This document shows positions 39,506 through 48,275 of a stretch of 64,000 bases of DNA, in pieces. The notes under the pieces are model-generated. The model did no database searches and was not told where the DNA came from. It worked only from the letters and a program-made list of their open reading frames with translations. The stretch is from Paracoccaceae bacterium (GTDB lineage: Bacteria > Pseudomonadota > Alphaproteobacteria > Rhodobacterales > Rhodobacteraceae): the NCBI GenBank assembly GCA_024742405.1, contig JANSYP010000006.1, positions 1 through 64,000 on the forward strand, in the 5' to 3' direction. Every line of letters starts with the position of its first letter. The stretch's first letter is position 1. Both the position numbers and the translations under genes were made by a program.

Positions 39506-40153
39506 ATGACAGATGGCACCATGATGCGCGATCCAGCCCGTTTCTGGGACAAACTCTCGACCCGCTACGCCAAGATGCCGGTTCGAGACGAGGCCGCTTA
39601 TGCGACCACGCTGGAGCGCACGCGCTTCTTTCTCAGCCCCGCCAGCGAAGTGCTCGAGGTCGGCTGCGGCACCGGGACCACAGCCCTCTCGCTGGCGTCC
39701 GCCGTCGCCCGGTACCGCGCGACGGACATCTCCGGCGGCATGATCGAGATCGCCCGGGCCAAGCCCGCTGACGCACCGGTGGAGTTCGCGCAGGCCGGGC
39801 TCGACGATGACGGGCGCGGGGCGACCTACGATATCGTGCTGGCGTTCAACCTGCTGCATCTGATCGGCGATTTGGACGCGGCCCTGGTGCAGATCGCGGC
39901 GCTGGTCAGACCCGGCGGGCTCTTCATCTCGAAGACGATCTGCAAACCGACCGAACCGCTGAGCTGGAAGCTTCGTCTGATGCTCGTGGCGTTGCCGGTG
40001 ATGCAGATGATCGGCAAGGCGCCCGACGTGCAGTTGCGCCCCACCGACACCCACGAGGACGCCATTGAACGGGCCGGGTTCGACATCCTGGAACGGGGCA
40101 ACTACCCCGCCTCCCCGCCGAGCCGCTTCATCGTCGCACGAAAGCGCGCCTGA
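39506..40153 (+). CDS. Class I SAM-dependent methyltransferase
   Basis: A 215-residue methyltransferase with SAM motif [13 protein letters not shown], motif II region [14 protein letters not shown] and the [11 protein letters not shown] loop. The opening [17 protein letters not shown] is common in small-molecule methyltransferases. Starts at 39506, 39521 and 39524 are all possible; the conserved part begins at 39524 and none has a strong ribosome-binding site. The substrate is unknown. A partial copy of its 5' end lies 850 bp upstream. Confidence 0.85.
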   Translation: MTDGTMMRDPARFWDKLSTRYAKMPVRDEAAYATTLERTRFFLSPASEVLEVGCGTGTTALSLASAVARYRATDISGGMIEIARAKPADAPVEFAQAGLDDDGRGATYDIVLAFNLLHLIGDLDAALVQIAALVRPGGLFISKTICKPTEPLSWKLRLMLVALPVMQMIGKAPDVQLRPTDTHEDAIERAGFDILERGNYPASPPSRFIVARKRA

Positions 40154-40271
40154 TGATCGCGCCCGAACCCGCCTGAGCTCTTGCAATCCTGCCCGGGCTC
40201 GTCTATCCGCGCGGCTTCGATCGCGGGCATACACCCTTGGAGGATGCCCGCCACAACTCAGGAGAATTTCC

Positions 40272-40919
40272 ATGGCTGGTGAGATCCCCGATCTCGTCGC
40301 CGAGGTACGGACGGGGACGGGCAAGGGGGCCGCCCGTCAAGCCCGTCGCGAAGGCTACGTACCCGGCATCGTATACGGCGGCGACAACGACCCGTTGCCG
40401 ATCAACATCCCCTTCAACGTGCTCTTGAAGCGCCTCAAGCAGGGCCGTTTCCTGTCCACGCTCTTCAACCTCAAGGTCGAGGGGCACGAGGACGTCCGCG
40501 TGATCTGCCGCAACGTGCAGCGCGACGTGGTCAAGGACCTGCCGACGCATCTCGACCTGATGCGCCTGCGCCGGGCCACCAAGATCGCGCTCTTCATCCC
40601 GGTGGAATTCATCGGTCACGAAGAGACCCCCGGCCTCAAGCGCGGCGGGATGCTCAACGTGGTGCGCCCCGAGGTGGAGCTGCTCGTGACCGCCGGCGAG
40701 ATCCCCGAAAAGCTGGTCGCCGACCTGACCGGCCTCAATATCGGCGATTCCCTGACGATCTCGGATATCACGCTGCCCGCGGGCACCAAGCCCACGATCG
40801 ACCGTGAGTTCAACATCGCCAACATCCAGGCGCCGTCCGGTCTGTCCAGCAGCGACGATGACGAGGATGCCGCCGAAGGTGAGGCCGAAGGCGAAGCGGA
40901 AGAGACCGCAGAGAGCTGA
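40272..40919 (+). CDS. rplY: 50S ribosomal protein L25/general stress protein Ctc
   Basis: A 215-residue two-domain L25 (TL5/Ctc form) that binds 5S rRNA. The N-terminal domain has [20 protein letters not shown], and the C-terminal beta domain carries [18 protein letters not shown]. The last 25 residues are an acidic E/D/A-rich tail ([17 protein letters not shown]), typical of alphaproteobacteria. AGGAG precedes the ATG. The gene is closed by a very stable hairpin. In many relatives rplY is followed by pth, which here lies 1.85 kb further with small genes between. Confidence 0.95.
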   Translation: MAGEIPDLVAEVRTGTGKGAARQARREGYVPGIVYGGDNDPLPINIPFNVLLKRLKQGRFLSTLFNLKVEGHEDVRVICRNVQRDVVKDLPTHLDLMRLRRATKIALFIPVEFIGHEETPGLKRGGMLNVVRPEVELLVTAGEIPEKLVADLTGLNIGDSLTISDITLPAGTKPTIDREFNIANIQAPSGLSSSDDDEDAAEGEAEGEAEETAES

Positions 40920-40943
40920 GGCTCTTCCCTTTCCGGCACTGAA

Positions 40944-40978
40944 AACGGGCCCGGCTGCACCACGCAGCCGGGCCCGTT
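40944..40978 (+). terminator. Terminator hairpin of rplY
   Basis: A perfect 15-bp stem (aacgggcccggctgc with gcagccgggcccgtt, 5-nt loop) follows rplY. The T-run is short (cgtttcg), but the stem is among the strongest in the window. Confidence 0.75.
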
Positions 40979-41070
40979 CGTTTCGCGCGGGGCCCGCAAC
41001 GCGCACTGGCACGCACCCGCGCCCGCGAAATGAACTTGCATCGCGGAGCTGCGGCTTTCACGGACATGCC

Positions 41071-41592
41071 ATGACCGATTCCGACTCCGAAATCATCCTG
41101 CGCGAAGCGACCCCGGACGATCTGCCGGCGATCTGGGCGATCTTCGAACCCATCGTGGCCGCGGGCGAAACCTATGCCTATCCGCGCGACACGACCCGCG
41201 AGGAATGCCAGCGGATCTGGATGGACCAGCCGCAGAAGACGCTCGTGGCCGAAACGGCGCAGGGCCTACTGGGCACCTATTTCCTGAAACCCAATGCCGC
41301 GGGCCCCGGGGGCCATGTCTGCAATTGCGGCTACATGGTCGCGCCGGAGGCCCGCGGGCGCGGTCTCGCCGCGGCGATGTGTGTCCATTCCCAGGACCTC
41401 GCCCGCGTCCTGGGCTACAAGATGATGCAGTTCAATGCCGTCGTGGCGACCAACACCGGCGCCATCGCCCTGTGGCACCGGCTGGGGTTCGACACCGTGG
41501 GTTGCGTGCCCCGCGCATTCGCGCATCCCACACAAGGCTTCGTGGACATCTTCGTCATGGCGAAATGGCTGGGCGACCGGGCGCCCGGCTGA
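41071..41592 (+). CDS. GNAT family N-acetyltransferase
   Basis: A 173-residue acetyltransferase. The acetyl-CoA loop is APEARGRGLAAAM, preceded by the VCNCGYMV strand and followed by NTGAIALWHRLGFDTVG. The group resembles phosphinothricin/L-amino-acid N-acetyltransferases of the GNAT fold, but the acceptor cannot be assigned. It starts at the ATG at 41071; the frame is open far upstream without family similarity. It stands between rplY and a DM13 protein. Confidence 0.88.
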   Translation: MTDSDSEIILREATPDDLPAIWAIFEPIVAAGETYAYPRDTTREECQRIWMDQPQKTLVAETAQGLLGTYFLKPNAAGPGGHVCNCGYMVAPEARGRGLAAAMCVHSQDLARVLGYKMMQFNAVVATNTGAIALWHRLGFDTVGCVPRAFAHPTQGFVDIFVMAKWLGDRAPG

Positions 41593-41777
41593 GGCCCCGA
41601 GCCGACGCGATAGCGCCGCGGAACGCACAAACCGGCCCGCCGTGTTTCAGCCGGTCACGGCAGCCGGCGCCATCTGTCACACAGTGAAACAAGCTACCCG
41701 CGGATGTGGTGGGTCGTGTTTTGCAATGCCCGGCCACGGCGCGCAGGGTCGCGCCACATCACAACCGGAGACTTGCC

Positions 41778-42191
41778 ATGAACCGCCGCACCTTCCTCGC
41801 CAAAGCCGGTGCCGTCGCCGCGGCTGCCGCACTCGCGACCAGCGTCCTGCCCGTCCACGCCCAGAGCAACGCCGAGATCCTGTCCGCCGGCAGCCTCAGC
41901 GGCAGATCCGACCATATCACAACGGGCACCGTGTCGATCCAGCGGGTGGACGGTAAAACCTACGCCGTCCTCGGCCCGGATTTCAGCCTCGACGGCGCGC
42001 CGGATCCGAGCCTCGGCTTCGGCAAGGACGGCTTCGTCAAAGCCAGCGAATTCGCCAAGCTGAAGGACCTTACCGGGCAGCAGATCTATGAATTGCCGCA
42101 GGATCTGGACCCGGCGGACTATGACGAATTCTATGTCTGGTGCGCCGAGTTCTCGGTCCCGCTCGGCGTCGCAGACCTGCGCCCGCGCTAA
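41778..42191 (+). CDS. Exported DM13-domain protein
   Basis: A 137-residue protein with a Tat-like signal (MNRRTFLAKAGAVAAAAA, cleaved after HAQ). The rest is a DM13 domain: AGSLSGRSDHITTGTVSI, TYAVLGPDFSLDGAPDP and the conserved cysteine in YVWCAEFSVPLG. DM13 domains are proposed electron carriers or redox sensors with a reactive cysteine. CCGGAG lies ahead of the ATG. The Tat motif, if used, would mean export after folding, perhaps with a cofactor. No operon partner is evident. Confidence 0.85.
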   Translation: MNRRTFLAKAGAVAAAAALATSVLPVHAQSNAEILSAGSLSGRSDHITTGTVSIQRVDGKTYAVLGPDFSLDGAPDPSLGFGKDGFVKASEFAKLKDLTGQQIYELPQDLDPADYDEFYVWCAEFSVPLGVADLRPR

Positions 42192-42224
42192 GAGCGCCGA
42201 ACGCCCGGGCCGGGTTCGAGCGCG

Positions 42225-42536
42225 TCAGGCGACCTCCTGCACGCTCTCGAACACTTCCAGCTCGGGCGGACCAAGATAGATATCGGCATGGCTTTTCGCG
42301 CCCTTGTGCGCGGCGCGGAAAGCCTCCGATTTCGTCCAGGCCTGAAAGTCCTCCACACTGTCCCAGGCGGTGTGACTGGCATAGAGCCGGTAGCCGTCCA
42401 TCGCCTCGCCCTTCATCAGGTGAAAGGCCTTGAAGCCGGGCACGGAGGTCAGATGGCTGTCGCGGTTCTTCCAGACATTCTCGAACGCCTCCTCGGCTCC
42501 GAGCTTTACCTTGAAACGGTTCATCGTCAGATACAT
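42225..42536 (-). CDS. Antibiotic biosynthesis monooxygenase family protein
   Basis: A 103-residue ABM-fold protein with NRFKVKLGAEEAFENVWKNR and PGFKAFHLMKGE, plus a SHTAWDSVEDFQAWTKSEAF segment. This pattern is shared by heme-degrading IsdG/HmoB-like and LsrG-like proteins. The start at 42536 has GAGGAT upstream. It is divergent from pth and convergent with the DM13 gene. Heme degradation is possible, but the fold serves many substrates. Confidence 0.82.
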   Translation of the reverse strand: MYLTMNRFKVKLGAEEAFENVWKNRDSHLTSVPGFKAFHLMKGEAMDGYRLYASHTAWDSVEDFQAWTKSEAFRAAHKGAKSHADIYLGPPELEVFESVQEVA

Positions 42537-42769
42537 GGGCGTGATCCTCGATTGGTTGCGCGCAGTCTCTCTGCGGGCAGCGACCGATGCAAGCCGATCC
42601 TTGCCGCAGTGCGCCTCCGCAGGCCACAGCTGGCACAACGCGCCTGCCTGACCGCACGCAAGCGCCGACCCACGCCTGCACCGCCACTGCAAATTCCTGG
42701 GCCACGGCACTGGAAAACGCGGGCGATTTAGGACACAAGGAGGTCGGTTTTCCCAAAGGATGCCACCCC

Positions 42770-43534
42770 ATGCGTCTCTTCGTCGGTCTGGGCAATCCCG
42801 GCGCCAAATATGCGCGCAACCGGCATAATGCCGGCTTCATGGCGCTCGACCGCATCGCCGCGGATCACGGCTTCACGCCCTGGCGCACGCGCTTTCAGGG
42901 TGAGATCGCCGAAGGGCGGCTCGGCGGCGCCAAGGTCCTGCTGATCAAACCGGGCAGCTTCATGAACCGCTCCGGCCAGCCCGTAGGCGAGGCCGCGCGC
43001 TATTTCGACATCGCGCCCGAGGACATCACCGTCTTTCAGGACGAGCTCGACCTTGCTCCCGGCAAGGTCCGCGTCAAGCGCAGTGGCGGCCATGCGGGTC
43101 ATAACGGGCTGCGCTCGCTGCACGCCCATATCGGGCCGGACTACCGGCGCGTCCGGATCGGCATCGGCCATCCGGGCCACAAGGACCGCGTGTCGGGCTA
43201 TGTGCTGAGCGATTTCGCCAAGGCGGAGACCGCGCTGCTCGACGATGTGATGCGCGGGATTTCCGACGGCGCGGACGCGCTGGCCGCGGGCGATGACGGC
43301 CGGTTCATGAACGCCGTCGCCTTGCGCACAGCACCACCGCGCGCATCGACCGGCACCGCGCCCAAACGGGCGTCCGGCGATCCCGCGCGCAAGGATGCGG
43401 CCGCTTCAGCCGCGCAAAAGACCCCTCCGAAGCCAGCCGCAGAACCGGCGGTGGCGCCAGCGGCAAAACCTGACCCGGCGCCCGCCACCGATTACCGCAA
43501 CGCGCTGCAACGCCTCGCCGACCGTTTCAGATGA
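42770..43534 (+). CDS. pth: Peptidyl-tRNA hydrolase with C-terminal extension
   Basis: A 254-residue hydrolase that frees tRNA from stalled peptidyl-tRNA. The catalytic histidine is in KYARNRHNAGFMALD, with KPGSFMNRSGQ and KRSGGHAGHNGLRS as further signature motifs. Standard Pth is about 190 residues. Here an A/P/K-rich linker of about 45 residues follows, ending in the conserved-looking DYRNALQRLADRFR. AAAGGA precedes the ATG. The tail could be a partner-binding peptide; its role is unknown. Confidence 0.95.
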   Translation: MRLFVGLGNPGAKYARNRHNAGFMALDRIAADHGFTPWRTRFQGEIAEGRLGGAKVLLIKPGSFMNRSGQPVGEAARYFDIAPEDITVFQDELDLAPGKVRVKRSGGHAGHNGLRSLHAHIGPDYRRVRIGIGHPGHKDRVSGYVLSDFAKAETALLDDVMRGISDGADALAAGDDGRFMNAVALRTAPPRASTGTAPKRASGDPARKDAAASAAQKTPPKPAAEPAVAPAAKPDPAPATDYRNALQRLADRFR

Positions 43535-43556
43535 CCCCTGCCAGAGGAGCCACGAC

Positions 43557-43940
43557 ATGAGCGCTGAACCTTCCCTCAACGTCCTTGGCGGTCCGCTGGC
43601 CGATTGCTCGGTCGACCCGCTGACCGGGTTCTATCGCAACGGCTGTTGCGACACGGGCCCCGAGGATGCCGGCAGCCACACCGTCTGCGCGGTGATGACC
43701 GACGAATTCCTCGCCTACTCCAAATATCTCGGCAACGATCTGAGCACGCCGCGCCCCGAGTTCCGCTTTGCCGGACTCAAGGCCGGCGATCGCTGGTGCC
43801 TCTGCGCGGGCCGTTTCCTGCAAGCCCATGATGAAGGCGTCGCTCCCAAGCTCAGCCTGGAGGCGACGCACAAGCGCGCACTCGACATCGTCCCGCTGGA
43901 GGTCCTGCGCCTCTACGCGGTCGAGGAAAGCACGGACTGA
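43557..43940 (+). CDS. DUF2237 family protein
   Basis: A 127-residue protein of the DUF2237 family. Typical parts are DPLTGFYRNGCCDTGPEDAG, HTVCAVMTDEFLAYSK and the cysteine motif RWCLCAGRFLQA. The family has conserved cysteines and no established function. It begins 22 bp after pth with an AGAGGAG site, so it is probably co-transcribed with it. The cysteines suggest metal binding or redox chemistry, which is inference. Confidence 0.9.
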   Translation: MSAEPSLNVLGGPLADCSVDPLTGFYRNGCCDTGPEDAGSHTVCAVMTDEFLAYSKYLGNDLSTPRPEFRFAGLKAGDRWCLCAGRFLQAHDEGVAPKLSLEATHKRALDIVPLEVLRLYAVEESTD

Positions 43941-43973
43941 GCTGGGCCGGTCCGGGCGCCCCCCCTTGCCCGG

Positions 43974-44753
43974 TCAGACCGTGATGTTCGCGGCGCCGCC
44001 GTCGATCATCCAGTTCTGCCCGGCGACAAAACCCGCCTGCTGCGAGCACAGGAACGCGCAGGCCGCGCCGAACTCGGCGGGCGTGCCATAGCGCCGGGCG
44101 GGGATCGTTGCCTGACGGTTCGCCGTCGCCTCCGCCACGGACGTGCCCTCCGCTTCGGCCTTGCCATTGTCGAGCGCAACGGCCCGGTCGGTGGCGTGAA
44201 TGCCCGGCAGCAGATTGTTGATCGTCACGCCGAAGGGCGCGACCTGCCGCGACGTACCCGCGACGAAGCCGGTCAGCCCCGCCCGGGCACTGTTGGAGAG
44301 GCCCAGTTGCGGGATCGGCGCCCGCACGCTGGCAGAGGTGATGTTGACCACCCGTCCCCAGCCGCGGTCGCACATGCCCGGCAGCAGCGCCGTCATCAGC
44401 GCGACCGGCGTGAGCATGTTGGCATCAAGCGCGGCGATGAAGTCTTCCCGGTCCCAGTCCGACCAGAGCCCCGGCGGCGGCCCGCCGGCATTGGTCACAA
44501 GGATGTCGGGGGCGCCTGCGGCCTCCAGCACCCGGCGCTGCCCGTCGGTCGTGGTCACATCGCAGGCCACTGTCTCGACGCTGACGCCATAGGTCGCGCG
44601 CAGCGCCTCGGCCGTGGCCCCGAGTGCCTCGGCCCCACGGGCATTGAGCACCAGATCGACCCCCTCGGCGGCCAGCGCCTCGGCGCAGCCCCGCCCGAGC
44701 CCCTTCGACGAGGCGCACACCAAGGCGCGCTTGCCCGAAATCCCCAGTTCCAT
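43974..44753 (-). CDS. Short-chain dehydrogenase/reductase with atypical active site
   Basis: A 259-residue Rossmann-fold SDR. The cofactor loop is ASSKGLGRG, the structural motif is TNAGGP, and serine sits in NITSASV. Where classical members have YxxxK, this protein reads LSNSARAGL, which places serine and arginine at those positions. Either it belongs to a divergent SDR group with altered chemistry or it is not a standard oxidoreductase. GGAGAG lies ahead of the ATG at 44753. It faces DUF2237 and has no operon partner. Confidence 0.85.
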   Translation of the reverse strand: MELGISGKRALVCASSKGLGRGCAEALAAEGVDLVLNARGAEALGATAEALRATYGVSVETVACDVTTTDGQRRVLEAAGAPDILVTNAGGPPPGLWSDWDREDFIAALDANMLTPVALMTALLPGMCDRGWGRVVNITSASVRAPIPQLGLSNSARAGLTGFVAGTSRQVAPFGVTINNLLPGIHATDRAVALDNGKAEAEGTSVAEATANRQATIPARRYGTPAEFGAACAFLCSQQAGFVAGQNWMIDGGAANITV

Positions 44754-44979
44754 CGCCAGCTCTCCCCCCGCGTTGCATCCGCCCGGCCTACCCCAGACGC
44801 CGCGCACGCTCAATCGCATCGACAGGCGTCGCGGCGCCGTGATCTGCGGCGGCATCCCGCGACACGCAAAGGCCGGGCAACCCGCGGGTGGCGCGCGACG
44901 GTCGTCGCCCTTGCGGAGGTCATCGGAACCGTCAGCGGGCGCCGCAAGGGAATGGCTGGGCGGCTCCCCCTTCGACCGC

Positions 44980-45267
44980 TCAGGGCCGGCAGGCACCATC
45001 CTTGTGGCAATACTGGCCGGTCAGCGGTTGCCCGTTGGACGCAAGACAAAGCGACCGGACCTCAGCCGGACGCGTACCGTCCGTGCCAGGGCTGCAGCCG
45101 TCGCTCAACTGGCAGCAGACCGGAGGGTCCGCCGCCTGCCCCAGGGCATCCAGCAAGGGCGTGGCTGGACGCTCGATCACAACCGTGGACGGCGCGGCGG
45201 CCGGGGCCGCGTTGTCCTGCGCGGCCAGCGGCCCGGCGGACAACAGCAAAAACAACAGACGCACCAT
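44980..45267 (-). CDS. Small secreted cysteine-rich hypothetical protein
   Basis: A 95-residue exported protein. The signal peptide ends in PLAAQ (about residue 16). The mature part has six cysteines: CC, GC, LC, YC and a final AC near the C-terminus, compatible with three disulphides. GGAGG precedes the ATG. I do not recognise the family. It lies 67 bp behind the next small membrane-protein gene on the same strand, so the two may form a short operon. Confidence 0.6.
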   Translation of the reverse strand: MVRLLFLLLSAGPLAAQDNAAPAAAPSTVVIERPATPLLDALGQAADPPVCCQLSDGCSPGTDGTRPAEVRSLCLASNGQPLTGQYCHKDGACRP

Positions 45268-45334
45268 CGAGAACCTCCGGGTCAGGACATGCTCAGCCTG
45301 CCCCGAAGGCTCCGAAGACCGGGTTAATGCGCCC

Positions 45335-45541
45335 TCAGCAGACCATCCTGTCGGGCGTGCCCAACGCGGCCATGGCCTGGCGGAATGCCGCATCCTGTTC
45401 GGGCAACAGGTGGGTGTTTTCGACCGGCGCCGCATAGGCCCCCGCGACGCGCGGCGCCAGCAGATAAAAGGCACAAACGATGAACCCGACGAGCGCTGCT
45501 ATCCAAAGCGCGCGCGGCAGAAAAACGAGCGATGCAGTCAT
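45335..45541 (-). CDS. Small single-helix membrane protein
   Basis: A 68-residue protein with one membrane helix (about residues 8-30, IAALVGFIVCAFYLLAP) and a short soluble tail ending in DRMVC. GAGGAG stands at ideal spacing before the ATG, supporting real translation. No family is recognised. It precedes the Cys-rich secreted protein gene on the same strand. The C-terminal cysteine could be lipidated or paired, but this is a guess. Confidence 0.6.
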   Translation of the reverse strand: MTASLVFLPRALWIAALVGFIVCAFYLLAPRVAGAYAAPVENTHLLPEQDAAFRQAMAALGTPDRMVC

Positions 45542-45816
45542 GGCGAATTCTCCTCAAGTGCTTTCAACGGCATGGAATTTCAGCACTTCGGCGTGCGAAG
45601 CGTGTGCATCACCAAGGTGCCGCAAAACCACGCGCCCCGCCAGATTCCGCGAGGTCAAACAGCTTCACCTCACTGAGACATGCGTTGCGTCAACACTCAC
45701 ATGCGCGCGACCGACTGTTGCAGCCGGACCCGACATCCCCCGGCAGAACGGCCGGACCGGGAGACGACGGGCGTGCACCGCGGCATGTCGCCGGAACCCG
45801 GACCGGAATCCGCGTC

Positions 45817-46188
45817 TCACATCGTGTAGAAGAACTCTTCCCGCGCGATCTTGCCGTCCTTCACGGTGTAGACGGCGACCTCTTCCATCGGCATCTCCTT
45901 GCCGCTTGCCTTGTCCTTCATCACCGACTTGAAGATCAGCGCAAACCGGTCGTCGCCATGCAGATGCGGCCCCTCGACGGTGCCGGAGACATACTCCATC
46001 GCGTTGTTCCACCAGTCATGCTTGGCCTTGATCGCGTCGAGCCCGACGGCCTCGGGACCGTCCGTGCCCGGCATCGCCGCGGCCTCGACCGACACGCAGT
46101 CGGCCGCGTAATGGTCCCGCAACAGCGCCTCGACATCCATCGTTTCATTGGCAGATTTCACCGCCTGGGCGAGCTCTTTGAGATCCAT
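45817..46188 (-). CDS. SnoaL-like/NTF2-fold protein
   Basis: A 123-residue cone-shaped NTF2-fold protein. It has the N-terminal helix ELAQAVKSANETMDVEALL, the pattern DHYAADCVSVEAA, and WWNNAMEYVSGTVEGPHL before the later strands. Members of this group act as small isomerases, polyketide cyclases or ligand-binding proteins. AAAGGAGGGGG precedes the ATG. It is divergent from prfC. No neighbour suggests a substrate. Confidence 0.78.
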   Translation of the reverse strand: MDLKELAQAVKSANETMDVEALLRDHYAADCVSVEAAAMPGTDGPEAVGLDAIKAKHDWWNNAMEYVSGTVEGPHLHGDDRFALIFKSVMKDKASGKEMPMEEVAVYTVKDGKIAREEFFYTM

Positions 46189-46607
46189 GACCCCCTCCTT
46201 TGTTCACGAAGTGTTCTCATCTTGCCACGATTCCATCACAGAGTCACGACACGACCTGTTTGCCCATAGCCGGCTGCGCTCAGTGCCGCGCAACAAAGCT
46301 CGGCATGGCTCTCTGCAAGCAGGATTGCCATCAAACAGCCGGACCATTTGCTTGCCGTCTGCCTTACGGACCGGTTCTTGCGTCTCGGGTCGATGACAAT
46401 GCCGCCTCGGCGGACCCCCTGTTCAATGACCCGAACCTCTCCGACGCCACCGCTGCCAAACAGCACGAGGTGTCTTCGGGTGTCCGTAGTCTCAGCGCGC
46501 AGGCGCGCGCGATCCAACGATCTCTTACCGACGTGATACCGACGCGTTGCAGACAGCCGTTCTCAGCTCCGATTGCGGCCCCGCTGCGCCACCGCTATAC
46601 GCGCCCC
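46189..46607. other. Divergent region between the SnoaL-like gene and prfC
   Basis: This 419-bp gap holds no separate gene that I can support. The prfC frame stays open through it from a TTG at 46200, but the 136 extra codons do not resemble RF3. Promoters for both divergent genes must lie here; none stands out clearly. Confidence 0.45.
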
Positions 46608-48215
46608 ATGCTCGACAGACGCGCCAATGCCCCCGACCTGCCGCCCGAGATTGCCCGGCGCCGAACCTTTGCCATCATCTCGCACCCGGATGCGGGAAAG
46701 ACGACGCTGACGGAGAAATTCCTGCTCTATGGCGGCGCGATCCAGATGGCGGGACAGGTCCGCGCCAAGGGCGAGGCGCGGCGCACGCGGTCGGACTTCA
46801 TGCAGATGGAGAAGGACCGCGGGATCTCTGTTTCCGCATCGGCAATGTCGTTTGATTACAATGGCTTCCGGTTCAACCTTGTGGACACGCCCGGCCACTC
46901 GGATTTCTCCGAGGACACCTACCGCACCCTTACGGCGGTAGATGCGGCGGTCATGGTGATCGACGGCGCCAAGGGGGTCGAAAGCCAGACGCGCAAGCTC
47001 TTTGAGGTCTGCCGGCTGCGCGACCTGCCGATCCTGACCTTCTGCAACAAGATGGACCGAGAGAGCCGCGATACATTTGATATTATTGATGAAATTCAGG
47101 AGAATCTCGCCATCGACGTGACGCCCGCAAGCTGGCCAATCGGCCATGGGCGCGAGTTCCTGGGCTGCTACGACCTGCTCCGCGACCGGCTGGAGTTGAT
47201 GGACCGTGGCGATCGGAACGTCGTTGCGGAAACCATTGAAATCAATGGACTTGATGACCCGGAGCTGGCGGACCACGTGCCCGCGTACCTACTCGATCAG
47301 TTGCGCGAAGAGGCCGAGATGGCCCGCGAACTGCTGCCAGCCCTGGATCATCAGGCGGTGATGGACGGCACCATGACCCCGATCTGGTTCGGCTCCGCCA
47401 TCAACAGTTTCGGCGTGAAGGAGCTGATGGACGGCATCGGCGACTATAGTCCGGAGCCACAACCGCAATCGGCAGAACCACGTCAGGTTTCTCCCGAAGA
47501 AACAAAGGTTTCCGGCTTTGTCTTCAAGGTCCAGGCCAACATGGACCCCAAACATCGCGACCGCGTCGCGTTCCTGCGCATGGCCTCGGGCCATTTCAAG
47601 CGCGGCATGAAGCTGACCCATGTCCGGTCCAAGAAGCCCATGGCGATCTCCAATCCCGTGCTGTTCCTCGCCTCCGACCGCGAGCTCGCCGAGGAAGCCT
47701 GGGCCGGCGACATCATCGGCATTCCGAACCACGGTCAGCTCCGCATCGGCGACACGCTGACCGAAGGCGAGGTGCTGCGCGTCACCGGTATCCCGAGCTT
47801 CGCGCCGGAGCTGCTGCAGAACTGCCGCGCCGGCGATCCGATGAAGGCCAAGCATCTCGACAAGGCACTCTTGCAATTCGCCGAGGAAGGCGCCGCCAAG
47901 GTGTTCAAGCCAATGATCGGATCCGGCTTTGTCGTGGGCGTCGTCGGCGCGCTGCAGTTCGAGGTTCTGGCGAGCCGGATCGAACAGGAGTACGGCCTCC
48001 CCGTACGGTTCGAGCCATCCCAGTTCACCTCTGCCCGTTGGGTGTCCGGCCCGAAGGACAAGCTCGATGCCTTCGTGACTCTCAACAAGGGCCATATCGC
48101 CTATGACAATGACGGCGACACGGTCTTCCTCACCCGGTTGCAGTGGGACATCGACCGGATCGAGCGGGACCACCCCGAGCTGACGCTGAGCGCTATCAAA
48201 GAAATGCAGGTGTGA
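46608..48215 (+). CDS. prfC: Peptide chain release factor 3
   Basis: A 535-residue translational GTPase that removes RF1/RF2 from the ribosome. G1 is SHPDAGKTTLTEK, G3 is VDTPGHSDF, G4 is FCNKMDRE, and the N-terminus RRRTFAIIS is typical of RF3. The C-terminal domain carries GALQFEVLASRIEQEYGL. The ATG at 46608 matches the usual family start although no ribosome-binding site is visible. A stretch near 47080-47115 uses unusually AT-rich codons (TTT, ATT, GAT, GAA). Confidence 0.96.
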   Translation: MLDRRANAPDLPPEIARRRTFAIISHPDAGKTTLTEKFLLYGGAIQMAGQVRAKGEARRTRSDFMQMEKDRGISVSASAMSFDYNGFRFNLVDTPGHSDFSEDTYRTLTAVDAAVMVIDGAKGVESQTRKLFEVCRLRDLPILTFCNKMDRESRDTFDIIDEIQENLAIDVTPASWPIGHGREFLGCYDLLRDRLELMDRGDRNVVAETIEINGLDDPELADHVPAYLLDQLREEAEMARELLPALDHQAVMDGTMTPIWFGSAINSFGVKELMDGIGDYSPEPQPQSAEPRQVSPEETKVSGFVFKVQANMDPKHRDRVAFLRMASGHFKRGMKLTHVRSKKPMAISNPVLFLASDRELAEEAWAGDIIGIPNHGQLRIGDTLTEGEVLRVTGIPSFAPELLQNCRAGDPMKAKHLDKALLQFAEEGAAKVFKPMIGSGFVVGVVGALQFEVLASRIEQEYGLPVRFEPSQFTSARWVSGPKDKLDAFVTLNKGHIAYDNDGDTVFLTRLQWDIDRIERDHPELTLSAIKEMQV

Positions 48216-48217
48216 CT

Positions 48218-48251
48218 TGTCTTCCGACCGTTACTGTTACCTTATAACAGT
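48218..48251 (+). promoter_or_regulatory. Candidate promoter with overlapping dyad before the metal-chaperone gene
   Basis: TTGTCT (48218-48223) and TTATAA (48242-48247) are spaced by 18 bp. A 7-bp inverted repeat, ACTGTTA (48233-48239) and TAACAGT (48245-48251), covers the -10 box. This placement suits a repressor operator, possibly metal-responsive given the next gene. A terminator role for prfC is also possible but there is no T-run. Confidence 0.45.
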
Positions 48252-48275
48252 GCAGTGACGCGACTCGGAGGGACC

